NCBI GenBank assembly: GCA_963921195.1
Contig: OY992540.1
Location: 23,572,262 to 23,636,261, forward strand
From: Pegoplata infirma
Taxonomy: Eukaryota; Arthropoda; Insecta; Diptera; Anthomyiidae
Direction of reading: 5' to 3'
DNA length: 64,000 nt
In this document: in pieces, positions 23,285-35,082 of the stretch
Numbering within the stretch: position 1 is the stretch's first letter
How the letters are laid out: every line of letters starts with the position of its first letter
The notes under the pieces: generated by a model
The model's database searches: none
Told to the model about the DNA's origin: nothing
What the model saw: only the letters and a program-made list of their open reading frames with translations
Translations under genes and position numbers: made by a program

Positions 23285-24272
23285 AAAAATACCTGCGAAT
23301 TTTGTACTCTTGCCCAAAACATTAAATCATGATAATGTTTTGCGGAAGATTTGTGTGTACGTGCCAAAGCAAATTTTTTTAGAAAAAATAATGTTATATT
23401 ACTTTGATATTCCATGTAAAACGAATTGAAATATCAGTCGAGGACCCCATTAAAAAGCCAAAAGAGCTGTACATTTCGTAAGTGAGTGCAAAAATAAGTG
23501 GAAAAAAATGTTTTTACATTTTGGAAAGTATAAAAGATTCGGCACCAAAGAATATACCACTCCCACTTGTTTTATGTACATTTGACAAACAAATGGAAAA
23601 TTTTTATGCGAAAAGCTTAGACTTGGTGAAAAAGTAGTTTTGGTAAAAAAATATTTTTTTTTTTTTTCACGAAAAACTAAATTATGTTAAAAAAATTTAA
23701 TGTGAAAAAAAAATTGATAATAAAAAATTTTATGAAAAAAATTGATGAAAAATATGATAAAAAAAAATTAATGAAAAAAATTGATGAAAAAAAAAAATTT
23801 AATGAAAAAACAAAAAAATTGATGAAAAAAAAATTTTTATGAAAAAAAAATTATGAAAAAAAAAAAATTATGAAAAAAAAATTTAATGAAAAAAAAATTT
23901 GATGAATAAAAAAATTGATAAAAAAAAAATATGAAAAAAAAAGTTTTATGAAAAAAAAAATTTGATGAAAAAAAAATTATGAAAAAAAAAATTTGATGGA
24001 AAAAAAATTGATGAAAAAAAAAATTTTGTTGTTGAAAAATAATTATGTTACTTTTTATTCACCAGCTGGTGAAAAACGGTTTTATTCACCATGAGGTGAA
24101 TTATTATCCAAGTTACAAACCCAAGTTATTAAAATTTTTGGTTTTAAGAAAATGAAAATAGTAATTCTTGTTTTCTTTTTCGTTAATTGTTCGCTTATAT
24201 AGTCAAACTGATGTGGCATCCGGCAACTTTTTTAAAATTGGACACCAGCCTAAAAACATTATCATGTTAAAA
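23285..24272 (+). mobile_element. Composite GATGAAAA-tract element E2, most complete copy
   Basis: An uninterrupted unit: head TACCTGCGAATTTTGTACTC, family C-like block (GTCGAGGACCCCATTAAA to CACTCCCACTTGTTTTAT), GATGAAAAA tract (about 23690-24030), palindrome CACCAGCTGGTG and CACCATGAGGTG, GCTTATATAGTCAAACTG, and tail AAAAACATTATCATG. The tail runs straight into the CCAAAAGAGCTGTACAT part of a second unit, so E2 and E3 form a tandem pair. No protein is encoded. Confidence 0.7.
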
Positions 24273-24290
24273 ACCAAAAGAGCTGTACAT

Positions 24291-27200
24291 TAGAGTGGCA
24301 CTTAAAAATTAAATTTTCGAATTTCAAAATGCGCGGGTCGGAATATTGTGTAATTGCGTCTAAAAATGATTGTGTAAAAATTTCAGGAAAATCGAATAAC
24401 CTTAACCCGTGCCGCTTTGAGGTCAAAGTTTCGGGTTTTTGGGGAAAAAGGACGATGATTTGAAAAAAAAAATAAAAAAAAGTTTTTATGAAATTAATTA
24501 AAATAAATTTTTTTTATTTAGCTTTTACTCAAAACTACTTGGAAAAAATTATGTCAACTTTGTATGACATCATTAACCCGTTAAAAATTTTAAGCTAAAA
24601 ATGACCATGAATTTAGGGGGGTACTTCAAATGAGTATTTTCGATTTTTTAAAAATTTTATTAAACAAAATTTTTAAATTCAACGTTTCTATACAAGTCAC
24701 TTATAAAAAACATCATAAAGATTAAATATTAAAAAAATTGGGGATATACACCGACTCAATTTGTTTTTGGAGCCGTTTGATTTTTGTGGATTTCAAGGAA
24801 ATTAAAATTTTGTGTAAATTTTTTTTTATGAAAATCGATTTTCGAATAAACTGACCAAATTTAAATTTTTTGTTGCTTCTTTTGATCAAATTAATTCAGT
24901 TAAGAACTATTAACTTTATTTGACATCGTTAACCCATATTGGCAGGGGGCAAATGTGACCCAAGCAGCAAATTCAAAGTTTGTTTCTAGAATTTTAAGAA
25001 TTTTATTGTTTCAAAATCATTTTGGTGGTCTATTACATACTAATTTATAGTGTCCGACCGAATATTTGGCTTCGGCATTGGCCAAAGAGCAGCACTCGGC
25101 CAGTATTCGGCTTCGGCTACATTTTTGGACAAATATGGCCTTATACCGAATAATTATATAAAACTTGTACGAACGTGTTAAAAAATGTTTTTGTGGAAAA
25201 AACAAACACTAAAAAAAAGTCTTGCACTCAAAAAAAAATTTTTACTCAAAACAGGTTTTACACTCGAAGAAATGTGCACTCAAAAAAAAATTATTTTTAC
25301 AAAAATTACTAAAAAAAAACATTTATGGATTCGGTCAAATTTAACTTTTTTATTTGTTTTTACTATTTAAATATATTTTGACCGAATCCATAAATGTTTT
25401 TTTTTATTAATTTTTGTAAAAATAATTTTTTTTTGAGTGCACATTTTTTTGAGTGTGAAACCTGTTTTGAGTAAAATTTTTTTTTTGAGTGCAAGACTTT
25501 TTTTTGGTGTTTGTTTTTTTCCACAAAAACATTTTTTAACACTTTCGTACAAGTTTTATATAATTATTCGGTATAAGGCCATATTTGGCCAAAAATGTAG
25601 CCGAAGCCGAATACTGGCCGAGTGCTGCTCTTTGGCCAATGGCGAAGCCAAATATTCGGTCGGACAATATAAATTAGTATGTAATAGACCACCAAAATGA
25701 TTTTGAAACAATAAAATTCTTAAAATTCTAGAAACAAACTTTGAATTTGCTGCTTGGGTCACATTTGCCCCCTGCCAATATGGGTTAACGATGTCCAATA
25801 AAGTTAATAGTTCTTAACTGAATTAATTTGATCAAAAGAAGCAACAAAAAATTTAAATTTGGTCAGTTTATTCGAAAATCGATTTTCATAAAAAACAAGT
25901 AGAAAAGTTAAATTCGACTTTGCCGAATCTATGAATACCCTCCACAATGCATTTTTTTAAAGGGTAGTACATTTTTTAACGTGAAAAAATTAACAATTTT
26001 GTTTAGAAATATTTTATTTTGAGTAAAAAACTCTTTTTGTCATTTTTTTAAAAAAAAAGAATTACTAATTTTTTTTTTTTTTTTGAGTGTAAAATTTTTT
26101 TCGAGTGTAATGTTTTTTTACTGTAAAAATATTTCTGAGTGAATGCACGTACGTATGTACACAAAATATTGTCATTTTTGTACAAAAAAAAAACAAAATT
26201 TTTTTTGTGTAAATTTTTTTTTTGAGTGTAAAATTTTTTTTGAGTGTAAAATTTTTTTTGAGTGTAAAATTTTTTCGAGTGTAATTTTTAAGTTACCAAT
26301 GCTTTTTAAACTAAACAAGTTTAAAAAGCATTGCTTTAAAATTAAACAAGTTTGAAAAGCATTGTTTAGTTACCACCAAAACTTGTTAAAACACGTGGCA
26401 TTTTAGTTGAAACTAATCTGAAATTCAGGGTTTTGCTTATAACTTTTGAACCACTGGACCGATTGAGCTGAAATTTAATACCAAACAGGCCCGGGGAACG
26501 GCAAAGATACATGCCAAGCTTCAGTAGTCTCATTATTGTGTTTCGAAAGTTATCGTGTTTTTTATCTCGTAAATTCGCGAAACACCCTTGCCGAAATTTA
26601 CTCTTTTGCTCATAACTTTTGAACCACTGGACCGATTTGGCTGGATTGCAATACCAACCTGACCAGGTAAATGACAAACATATATGCCAAACTTTAGTAG
26701 CCTCTGTAAAGTCTTTCAAAAGTTAGCGTGTTTTCTACGGACAGACAGACAGACGGACGGACGGACATCGCTAGATCGACTTAAAATCGATCGAAGATCA
26801 TAAATATATATACTTTATGGGGTCCTGGACCAATATTTCGAGGTGTTACAAACGGAATGACAAACTTATATATACCCTCTATCACTAGAGTGGAGGGTAT
26901 AAAAATTTACACAAAATTCTAATTTCCTTGAAATCCACAAAAATCAAACGGCTCCAAAAACAAATTGAGTCGGTGTATATCCCCAATTTTTTTAATATTT
27001 AATCTTTATGATGTTTTTTATAAGTGACTTGTATAGAAATGTTGAATTTAAAAATTTTGTTTAATAAAATTTTTAAAAAATCGAAAATACTCATTTGAAG
27101 TACCCCCCTAAATTCATGGTAATTTTTAGCTTAAAATTTTTAACGGGTTAATGATGTCATACAAAGTTGACATAATTTTTTCCAATTAGTTTTGAGTAAA

Positions 27201-27433
27201 AGCTAAATAAAAAAAATTTATTTTGATTAATTTCATAAAAACTTTTTTTTATTTTTTTTTTCAAATCATCGTCCTTTTTCCCCAAAAACCCGAAACTTTG
27301 ACCTCAAAGCGGCACGGGTTAAAGTTATTCGATTTTCCTGAAATTTTTACACAATCATTTTTAGACGCAATTACACAATATTCCGACCCGCGCATTTTGA
27401 AATTCGAAAATTTAATTTTTAAGTGCCACTCTA
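24291..27433. mobile_element. Long palindromic hAT-type fold-back with perfect 8-bp TSD
   Basis: Ends TAGAGTGGCACTTAAAAATT and its exact inverse, with CTGTACAT at 24283-24290 and 27434-27441. The empty site AGAGCTGTACATTTCG is kept in E2 and E4. The arms, each about 1.06 kb, meet near 25360 and look almost identical. Next to the hinge each arm carries a hairpin-repeat-like tail (ACTCAAAAAAAAAT words, TTCGGTCAAATTTAAC). Hairpin repeat A3 interrupts the right arm. No transposase. Confidence 0.85.
25894..26902 (-). repeat. Hairpin repeat family A, copy A3
   Basis: Reads CAAGTAGAAAAGTTAAATTC to TGGAGGGTATAAAAA, inserted in an A run of the fold-back's right arm. The left arm shows the empty site. 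Two diverged internal blocks share TTTTGAACCACTGGACCGAT, and a CAGA/CGGA tract precedes CATCGCTAGATCG. The hairpin TATACCCTC/GAGGGTATA closes the end. Confidence 0.8.
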
Positions 27434-27649
27434 CTGTACATATCGTAATTGAGTGCAAAAATAAGTAAGTGAAAAAAGTGTTTTTACATTTTGGAGAGTA
27501 TAAAAGATTCGGCACCAAAAAATATAACACTCTCACTTGTTTTATGTTCATTTGATAAACAAATGGAATATTTTTATGCGAAAAGCTTAGACTTGGTGAA
27601 AAAGTAGTTTTGGTGAAAAAAAAATATTTTTTTTTCACGAAAAATAAAA

Positions 27650-27770
27650 TTATGTAAAAATTATAAAAAAAAATTTAATAAACCCAAAATTTTTGGTGAA
27701 AAAAAATTTTGATGAAAAAAAGTTTTTGATGAAAAGAAAAATTTTTTGATGTAAAAAAAATTGATTAAAA
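27650..27770. repeat. GATGAAAA simple-sequence tract in E3, left part
   Basis: Low-complexity words of the kind seen at 12390-13090. The B2 hairpin repeat begins directly after it, in an A run. Confidence 0.75.
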
Positions 27771-27771
27771 A

Positions 27772-29379
27772 ACAAGTAAAAAAGTTAAATTCGGCCTTGC
27801 CGAATGTAGTGATACCCTCCACAATTTCAAAAAGATTATTGAAAAAAACTTTATTTAAAAGGAAATTACTTTTGAAAAAAAAAAAAAATTAAAAAAAAAC
27901 AAGTAGAAAAGTTAAATTCGACTTGGCCGAATCTATGAATACCCTCCACAATGCCCATTTTAAGTGATAATAAATTTTCTAACGTGAAAAAATAACAGTT
28001 TTGATTAGAAATATTTTATTTTGTTTAAAAAAATTTTTTTTAGTAATTTTTAGAAAAAAAAAAAAAAATTATTTACTAATTTTTTTTTTTGAGTGTAAAA
28101 TTTTTTTTGAGTGTAAAATTTTTTTCGAGTGTATTTTTTTTTTGTTTTGGTATAAAAATATTTTTGAGTGACAAAAATACGTTGTAAAATATTTTTGTGA
28201 CTTACCAATGTTTTTAAAACAGGTTTAAAGGGGTTTCAACACGTGAATCTTAGGTGAAGCTAATCTGAAATTCACGGTTTTGCTAATAACTTTTGAACCA
28301 CTGGACCGATTTGGCTGAAATTCAATACGAACGAGGCTGGAGGAACGCAAAAGATATATGTTAAGCTTCAGTATCCTCAGAATTGCTTTTCGAAAGTTAT
28401 AGTGCTTTTTATCTCAAAAATTCACGAAAAACCCTTGCCGAAATTCAGTCTTTTGCTCATAACTTTTGAACCACTGGACCGATTTCGCTGGATTGCAATA
28501 CCAACCTGACCAGGTAAATGCCCAACATATATGCCAAACTTCAGGAGCCTCCGTTAAGTCTTTCAAAAGTTAGCGTGTTTTCAACAGACAGACAGACAGA
28601 CAGACAGACGGACAGACGGACGGACGGACGGACGGACGGACGGACGGACGGACATCGCTAGATCGTCTTAAAATCGATCGAGGATCATGAATATATATAC
28701 TTTATGGGGTCCTAGACCAATATTTCGAGGTGTTACAAACGGAATGACAAACTTATATATACCCTCTATCACTAGAGTGGAGGGTATAAAAATTCCGCAA
28801 AAAAAATTTTTGGTAAAAAAAAATCCGCGATTTTTGTTTTTTTTTTTTTTGTCAAAAAATATGTTCGTACTTGTTAAAATACCATTTGGTGTTCAATTAT
28901 GTTCACATATGTCAACCAGAAGCCGAATTAAGGCATTTTGTATTTTTATTTTTTATTTTTTATTTTTATTTTATTTTATTTTATTAAGAATTACCATATA
29001 ATTACAAATTACATACTAATTTGACCTAACCGAGAACTGAAATTTTTGAGGTGTGCTTACATTTTCGTTCATAAGTTTTGAACCGCTGAACCGATATCGC
29101 TCAAATGCAATACCAAACTTCTCGGGAGAACTTCCAATAAATATGTTAAGTTTCGGTCATCTCTGTGCAATATTTTGTCCGCTACAACATTTTCCACAGA
29201 CAGACAGACAGACGGACAGACGGACAGACGGACAGATGGACATCGCTAGAATGTCTTAAAATCGATCGGGCATCATGAATATATATACTTTATGGGGTCC
29301 CAGACCGATATTTCGATGAGTTACAAACGGAATGACAAACTTATATATACCCTCTATCACTAAGTGGAGGGTATAAAAA
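27772..29379 (-). repeat. Hairpin repeat family B, copy B2, split by A4
   Basis: Starts CAAGTAAAAAAGTTAAATTC with the palindrome TTCGGCCTTGCCGAA and ends TAAGTGGAGGGTATAAAAA. The B words GTTCATAAGTTTTGAACCGC and GATGAGTTACAAACGGAATG are present. Family A copy A4 (27899-28791) sits in an A run inside. The part near 28930-28990 carries a T-rich expansion absent from other B copies. Confidence 0.75.
27899..28791 (-). repeat. Hairpin repeat family A, copy A4, nested in B2
   Basis: Near-complete copy with CAAGTAGAAAAGTTAAATTC, TTCGACTTGGCCGAA and two TTTTGAACCACTGGACCGAT blocks. An enlarged CAGA then CGGA tetranucleotide tract runs at about 28591-28651. The TATACCCTC/GAGGGTATA hairpin ends it. 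It looks like one of the least decayed copies in the window. Confidence 0.8.
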
Positions 29380-29860
29380 TATGAAAAAGAAAAAATTTTT
29401 GGTGAGAAAAAAGTTGACATTAAAAAATTTAATAAAAAATTTTATGAAAAAAATTTGATGAAAAAAAATGTATGAAAAAAAATATGATAAAAAAAATTTA
29501 TGAAAAAAAAATTTTGATGAAAGAAAAAATTGTGAAAAACAAATTTATGGAAAAAAAATTGATGAAAAAAAAAAAAATTTCGAAAAAAAAAATTTGTGAT
29601 AAAAAAAAAAAAATTTTGTTGAAAAATAATTATGTTACTTTTTATTCACCAGCTGGTGAAAAACGGTTTTATTCACCACGAGGTGAGTTATTATCCAAGT
29701 TACAAACCCAAGTTATTAAAACTTTTGGTTTTAAGAAAATGAAAATAATAATTCTTGTTTTCTTTTTCGTAAATTGTTAGCTTATATAGTCAAACTGAGG
29801 TGGCGTCCTGCAACTTTTTTAAAATAAGACACCAGCCTAAAAACATTATCATGTTAAAAT

Positions 29861-30711
29861 GGAGAAATTAGCGAAGATTCTCCTCTTTCATTTCCTGTCA
29901 ATCGTGACATTATATGAGAAGTAAAAATATATTAAAAATGTGTCCTCTTAAACTTTGAAGTCCTTTTAAAAGGAAACAAGATCACGAAATGAGAAACTGT
30001 AAATGTAGTTTAATTACAGTTGATCCCTAAATTCAGACGTATATCATCCGGTTCATGTTTCATATTCACTGTCGGACGGTGCAATACATTAAAATATCCA
30101 TTCAGGATGCAAAAATTACAAATATTTTTTTTAATGTGAGATGAAAATTAAAAGATTGGAATTCTGAATATGATCGAGAATTACACAAGTTGAAATTCTT
30201 CAAAATGTTTGAGCTTTCAAAAATCAGATATAAATGTGACTAACGATTGCACCCCCGTCTACCCTATAAGGCAGTTGTGGAAATTTTTGATGTTTTTAAA
30301 TTCTGTCTGACTTTCTTTTTGCCATGCCAATTAATATGATAAGTTTATAAACACGCCGTCTTTGATAACTTTAACAACCTCGTCATCAAGTGTATAGCAA
30401 CCATAACAATGTATCTTTGGTGACAAAGTTCTTAGTTTTAAGAAGACAAAAATTGAAAGAAAAAACTGCATTCGTCGTTAAATACCATCAATTCCAATGT
30501 TCATTTGTCTGTCAAAACACAAAATTTTAAATATTGAATCTTATCTTGGTTTTTGTTGTTGTATTTATTAAAATTTATGAATTTTGATTTGCCGTATTTT
30601 TAGCATTTAAATATTTATATTAGTTCAATAAAACAATTGAATTTTATGGAATCATTAATATATGACATGAACAGTGCAACGGTGGGACAGAATTACAAGA
30701 TATTACGCTTA
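29861..30711. other. Unique-looking non-coding stretch
   Basis: Mixed-composition sequence with no coding frame, RNA gene or closed inverted repeat. Possibly host DNA between insertions. Confidence 0.45.
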
Positions 30712-31445
30712 CACAGAAAATAATATGGTATATTTTATTTTAATTAAAATTTTAATTGTTTTTTAATTTAATATTAATTAAACTTTTAATTAATATAATT
30801 AATTGTTTAATTAAATTTTTAACTTTATTTTAATTAATATTTTAATTGTTTTCAAATTTAATATTAATTAAGTATTTAATTTATATAATTAAATGTTTAA
30901 TTAAATTTTTAGCTTTACTTATTTTTTTTTTGTTTTGTTTTCCGCGTGTGTGCGAGTGTGTGTTTTTCTCTTGCATTGTATTACATACAAAAAAATACGT
31001 AAGTATAAAAAGTTTGTTGAAAGTTTTTTTTATTTTTCACATATGTTTTTGAAAGGTCTATAATCAACTTTATAAAATCATCTCACTGACTATGTCTTTA
31101 CGGCATAAATAAATTTGGTAAAGTTTGAAGAAATATTTTTTTTTTAAACTATTTTATTCAAAAAGAATATTTTTACAAAAATTTTTTGTTTTAATATAAT
31201 ATTTTTAATTAATTTTTTTAATTTATACAATTAAAATTTTAATTATTTTTTTTTTTTAGTTTTAATTAAATTTTTAATTTATAGTATTAACTTTTTAATT
31301 AAATAAATATCCATTTATTTTTAATTAACGACATACAAATATTTTTAATTTATTTGCGCATTTTAGTGATTGGTCCGGATTTAATTAATTTTTTAATTAA
31401 ATCTACGAATTTTTTAATTAAATATTTTTTTTATTTTTTTCTGTG
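30712..31445. mobile_element. TA-flanked MITE with CACAGAAAA ends and AATTAAAA arrays
   Basis: Ends CACAGAAAA and, inverted, CACAGAAAAAAA, with TA at 30710-30711 and 31446-31447. The interior is dominated by TTTTAATTAAAATTTTAATT-like words on both strands. Ends resemble those of the element at 61467-62680. Confidence 0.7.
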
Positions 31446-31910
31446 TAAGTTTATAGATCGAAGGCATACGAATTTTTATAAAACTAACCAATTCCTTTAT
31501 ATCAAACTAACATTTCTTAAAATGCCTTTTTTTGGATCCTAGATAACCAAATTTGAGTTTCTTGTGTAATTAGTTTAAGGTTATATAAAAGTACCAAATA
31601 ATCCTTTTTTTATCCAGTTTTTCTCTATTTTTGAGAACATCCGAAAAAGTACTATTTTATCATGCAAAATATAAAGTTTGTGGCACCATTAGTTCAGTAG
31701 ATATAACACCCAGCAAAACTTAGATTACCAAATAAGGTATAAAATAAGGTATAGGATCTCTTATTTTATACATTGCAGCATTGATGAATTTAACAGGCGA
31801 TGAGACTCAAAGTAATGCATCCACATTATCACAAAGAATACCAGTAAGGTATAAAATAAGTCATAAATTTGTAACGAAGAATACGAGTAAGGTGTAAAAT
31901 ATATGATATT

Positions 31911-32184
31911 TGAGGAGTTCCATAACAAAACGCGCCAATTCCACTTTTTGATTTTTTTGTTTTTTTGACTGAATACTATTGTACACATTAAAATCTATGT
32001 AACCATTATTAAAAAACATCACAAATCTCAGTATTTGTACATCAATTCACTACTGACTTTAATTATGAAACATCCCAAACCTCAGTACTTACACTCATTG
32101 TCAGTACTGACTTTGTTTACATGTATGCGTTTATCTAAAAAACTGTTAAAGTGGAATTGGTGCGTTTTGTTATGGACCTCCTCA
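31911..32184. mobile_element. TGAGGAGTTCC MITE, copy 1
   Basis: 274 bp with terminal inverted repeats of about 37 bp starting TGAGGAGTTCCATAACAAAA. Exactly the same length as the copy at 57692-57965. One mismatch is visible between the outer ends (GACCTCC for GAACTCC). Confidence 0.85.
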
Positions 32185-32269
32185 TTTTATAGGTTACGAG
32201 AAATGAAAGAATATAGCATACCAGAAGATAACATATAAGGTGTTACGAGTAGTCAAAAAGTAATTTTGT

Positions 32270-32361
32270 ATTAAATTTACTCACGTGATTGTAAGTGAGT
32301 GTAGATAAAATATGCTCGTGAGTGTGTGTCGTTAGAAATTTCCTGTCGTGAGACCATCTCT
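32270..32361. mobile_element. Fragment of the CACGTGA-rich hAT MITE
   Basis: Carries TCACGTGATTGTAAGTGAG and the right-end word ACCATCTCTA, as in 8246-8723. Most of the element is missing. Confidence 0.5.
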
Positions 32362-33456
32362 AGTTTAAACTTATGCATTTTTTTTATAAAATAATTATTG
32401 TTTTATGTTATTGTAATGCATTATGCATCCAATTATAAATAATACATTATTTAAAAATTTCAAATAATACATTATGTAACCAAATATAAGTCTTCCATGA
32501 TTTAATGTTTAGAAATAACAAATATGAAATACATTTTTTCCAATAATCATGCATTACGTAGCAAATTATTATTAATGCAATATTTTTCACTTGAAAATAA
32601 TACGTTGTGGAACAAATGTTTGGTAAGACATCATAAAATAATGCTACAAATAAGTTATATGCATTACCTGGTAATGTGTTATATAATCACTACCCATTAC
32701 CAAAGTTTTGCTGGGCAAGCACAAATTTAGAATTTTTAACACACTTTACATGCGAATTCTCAAAAATGCCTTCGAATTTTGTACTCTTGCCCAAAACATT
32801 AAATCATGATAATGTTTTGCGGAAGATTTGGGTGTACTTGCCAAAGCAAAGTTTTTTTAGAAAAAATAATGTTATATTACTTTGCTATTTCATGCAAAAC
32901 GAATTGAAATATCAGTCGAGGACCCCATTAAAAAACCAAAAGAGCTGTACATTTCGTAAGTGAGTGCAAAAATAAGTGCAAAAAAGTGTTTTTACATTTT
33001 GGAGAGTATAAAATATTCGGCACCCAGCGCTGCCAACTTTGACGATTTATCGTCATTTTGACGATTTTTGAAGTCAATTTTACTAAAATGACGATTGACG
33101 ATTTTTCATTTTCGCCAGGAACAAAAATGACGATTTTATTAAATGAGGAAAAAATGGTAAACTTTTGTCAAAAAATTAAAATTTTGTAAGCAAATTCTTT
33201 GAAGTTCACTTAATTTTTTTAAAAGAAAAGAGAAAAACCTATATTTTTTTTTTAAAAGATAGTCCCTTTTAAGAAAAAAGCTTAACAATTTCGGGAAAAG
33301 ACAGGTAAAGTTAAAAATTCACCAGAAAAAACATTAAGAAAAAGTTTTTTAGTTGAAAAATAGACTTGTTATTAGAAGTGGTCAATATAAATTAATTGGT
33401 GCGTTAAATTTACAACGCTCCAATATCCGGATGAATTTTAATATGGGGGATATGCA

Positions 33457-34393
33457 TAGGCTGACCATTCGTACTGATTTGATCAGTACATGTACTGATT
33501 TTTGATCAAGTGTACTGATCAAAAAACGTTGTACTGATTTGTACTGATTTTTTGAAATATGTACTGATTTTACTGATTTTTTGAAATATGTACTGATTGT
33601 ACTGATTTTTGAACATTTAAACATAAAAAATAATTTTATTCAATAATTCTATACAAAAATAAGTCGCCAGAGTAGTTTTTTATAACTTAAGTCTGATTGT
33701 GAGAGTGAGATCATTTATAATGATTTATTTCCAAGGAGATTAGAGTTCGTGAATCAAGAGGTTCCTAAAGTTTAGGACCTAAACGCAAAAATGTATCTGA
33801 GAATGAGATTATTTTGATCTTCATAAATTTATATGAAAAGTCGCACAGAGACTTTGAGGTTTTCTATAACGAAATTATTAGAAAATATAGAGAGATTAGA
33901 GTTCGTGAATCAAGTGGTTCCTAAACGCAAAAATGTATCTGAGAATGAGATTATTTTGATCTTTATAAATTTATATAAAAAATCGCACAGAACCTTTGAG
34001 GTTTTCTATAACGAAAACGTCACGGAATGATGGATTTTCTATATTTTTAAAAAGATAGTCTAATTGCATGACCCAAATGATTCTGAGATGTTCGGTGACG
34101 TAATGTCAGCAGAATTTATTGGAAAAATCGCTAAGAACATCAGGGCTCTTTAAAAAAACATGTGCTATTAGCTGTTTGAAGTCAACTTAATTTTCTGCAA
34201 AATAACGAACAGTTTATGGCAGTTGCTTTTTAACAGTTGTTTTTACTGAAATACTAATTGACCCGAAGTTAAACCGAAATTTTTGGAGTGTTAAAGTGTT
34301 TTCCATTTAAAAGATTTTTAAAAAAATCATTTCTAAAAAAAACACAAAAACTTGGGCGTACTGATTTGAGTTTGGAAAAAAATGGTCACCCTA
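33457..34393. mobile_element. hAT-type element with TAGGSTGACCATT ends, nested, perfect TSD
   Basis: Ends TAGGCTGACCATTCGTAC and, inverted, TAGGGTGACCATTTTTTTCC, with GATATGCA at 33449-33456 and 34394-34401. The left end is packed with GTACTGATTT words. The interior holds a duplicated block of about 130 bp. A plus frame at 33833-34030 spans part of it and may descend from a transposase, but no domain is recognisable. Confidence 0.85.
33738..34020. repeat. Internal tandem duplication of about 130-150 bp
   Basis: The block GATTAGAGTTCGTGAATCAA through TTTTCTATAACGAAA occurs at about 33738-33870 and again at about 33893-34016. The first copy carries a short extra TTTAGGACCTAAA insert. It lies inside the hAT-type element 33457-34393. 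Confidence 0.75.
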
Positions 34394-35082
34394 GATATGC
34401 ACAAAAACTCAATTTCAATAATCTTCGTCCTTCGCCATAAGCTTTTCTTAAGTTTCAAATTTCAGGTCAATAAATTGATAATTGCGACTTGAAAAATGTC
34501 GAGGACCAATATTTTGGACCATGGATTGGTCTGGGGTATTAACATTTTTAGTATTTATTAGCGTATTTTTGTCATGACGATTTTTTGACGACAAATTTTT
34601 TTTAACTTGACGATTTTGACGATTTTTTTTTTAAATATTGACGATTTCTCCCAAAAAAAGTTGGCAGCACTGTCGGCACCGAAGAATATAACACTCTCAC
34701 TTGTTTTAAGTACATTTGATAAACAAACTTGGTGAAAAAGTAGTTTTGGTAAAAAAAAAATTATTTTTTTTTTCACGAAAAACAAAATTATGTCAAAAAA
34801 AATTTAATGAACCCAAAATATTTGGTGAAAAAAATTTTGATGAAAAAAAGTTTTTGATGAATTTTTTTGATGAAAAGAAAACATTTTTAATGTAAAAAAA
34901 AAATTATGAAAAAATATATGAGAAAAAAAAATGTTGGTGAGAAAAATTGATAATAAAAAATTTGATAAAAAAATTTGATGAAAAAATTTAATAAAAAAAT
35001 TTGATGAAAAAAATCATGAAAAAAATATGATAAAAAAAAATTATGAAAAAAAGTGTTGATGAAAAAAAAATTCATGAAAAAA

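Larger units (their letters stand above)
24273..29860 (+). mobile_element. Composite element E3, tandem to E2 and heavily interrupted
   Basis: Once the hAT fold-back 24291-27433 and the hairpin repeats B2/A4 are removed, the remainder reads like E2 from AAAAGAGCTGTACAT to the tail CATTATCATGTTAAAA. GATGAAAA tracts lie at about 27650-27770 and 29380-29630. The CACCAGCTGGTG palindrome is at about 29648-29659. Confidence 0.65.
31709..32715. mobile_element. CCCAGCAAAACTT-ended element
   Basis: Ends CCCAGCAAAACTTAGATTACC and, inverted, CCCAGCAAAACTTTGG, flanked by CA on both sides. Shares ends with the 232-bp MITE at 40889-41120. It contains a TGAGGAGTTCC MITE (31911-32184) and an E-box-rich MITE fragment. 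The interior is rich in TAATGCATTAT words. Confidence 0.6.
33025..34672. mobile_element. hAT-type element with CAGCGCTGCCAACTTT ends, perfect TSD
   Basis: Ends CAGCGCTGCCAACTTTGACG and, inverted, CAGTGCTGCCAACTTTTT, with TCGGCACC at 33017-33024 and 34673-34680. The empty site TTCGGCACCAAAG is intact in E2. Sub-terminal TGACGATT words occur many times at both ends. It contains a second hAT-type element at 33457-34393. Confidence 0.85.

Noticed and set aside
26366..26719. 117-residue minus frame in hairpin repeat A3
   Set aside because: The same words occur in all hairpin repeats with frame-breaking differences, so the repeat is not under coding constraint.
24291..27433. Palindrome as assembly artefact
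   Set aside because: The exact 8-bp TSD, matching empty sites and an insertion in only one arm argue for a real element; long reads would still be decisive.
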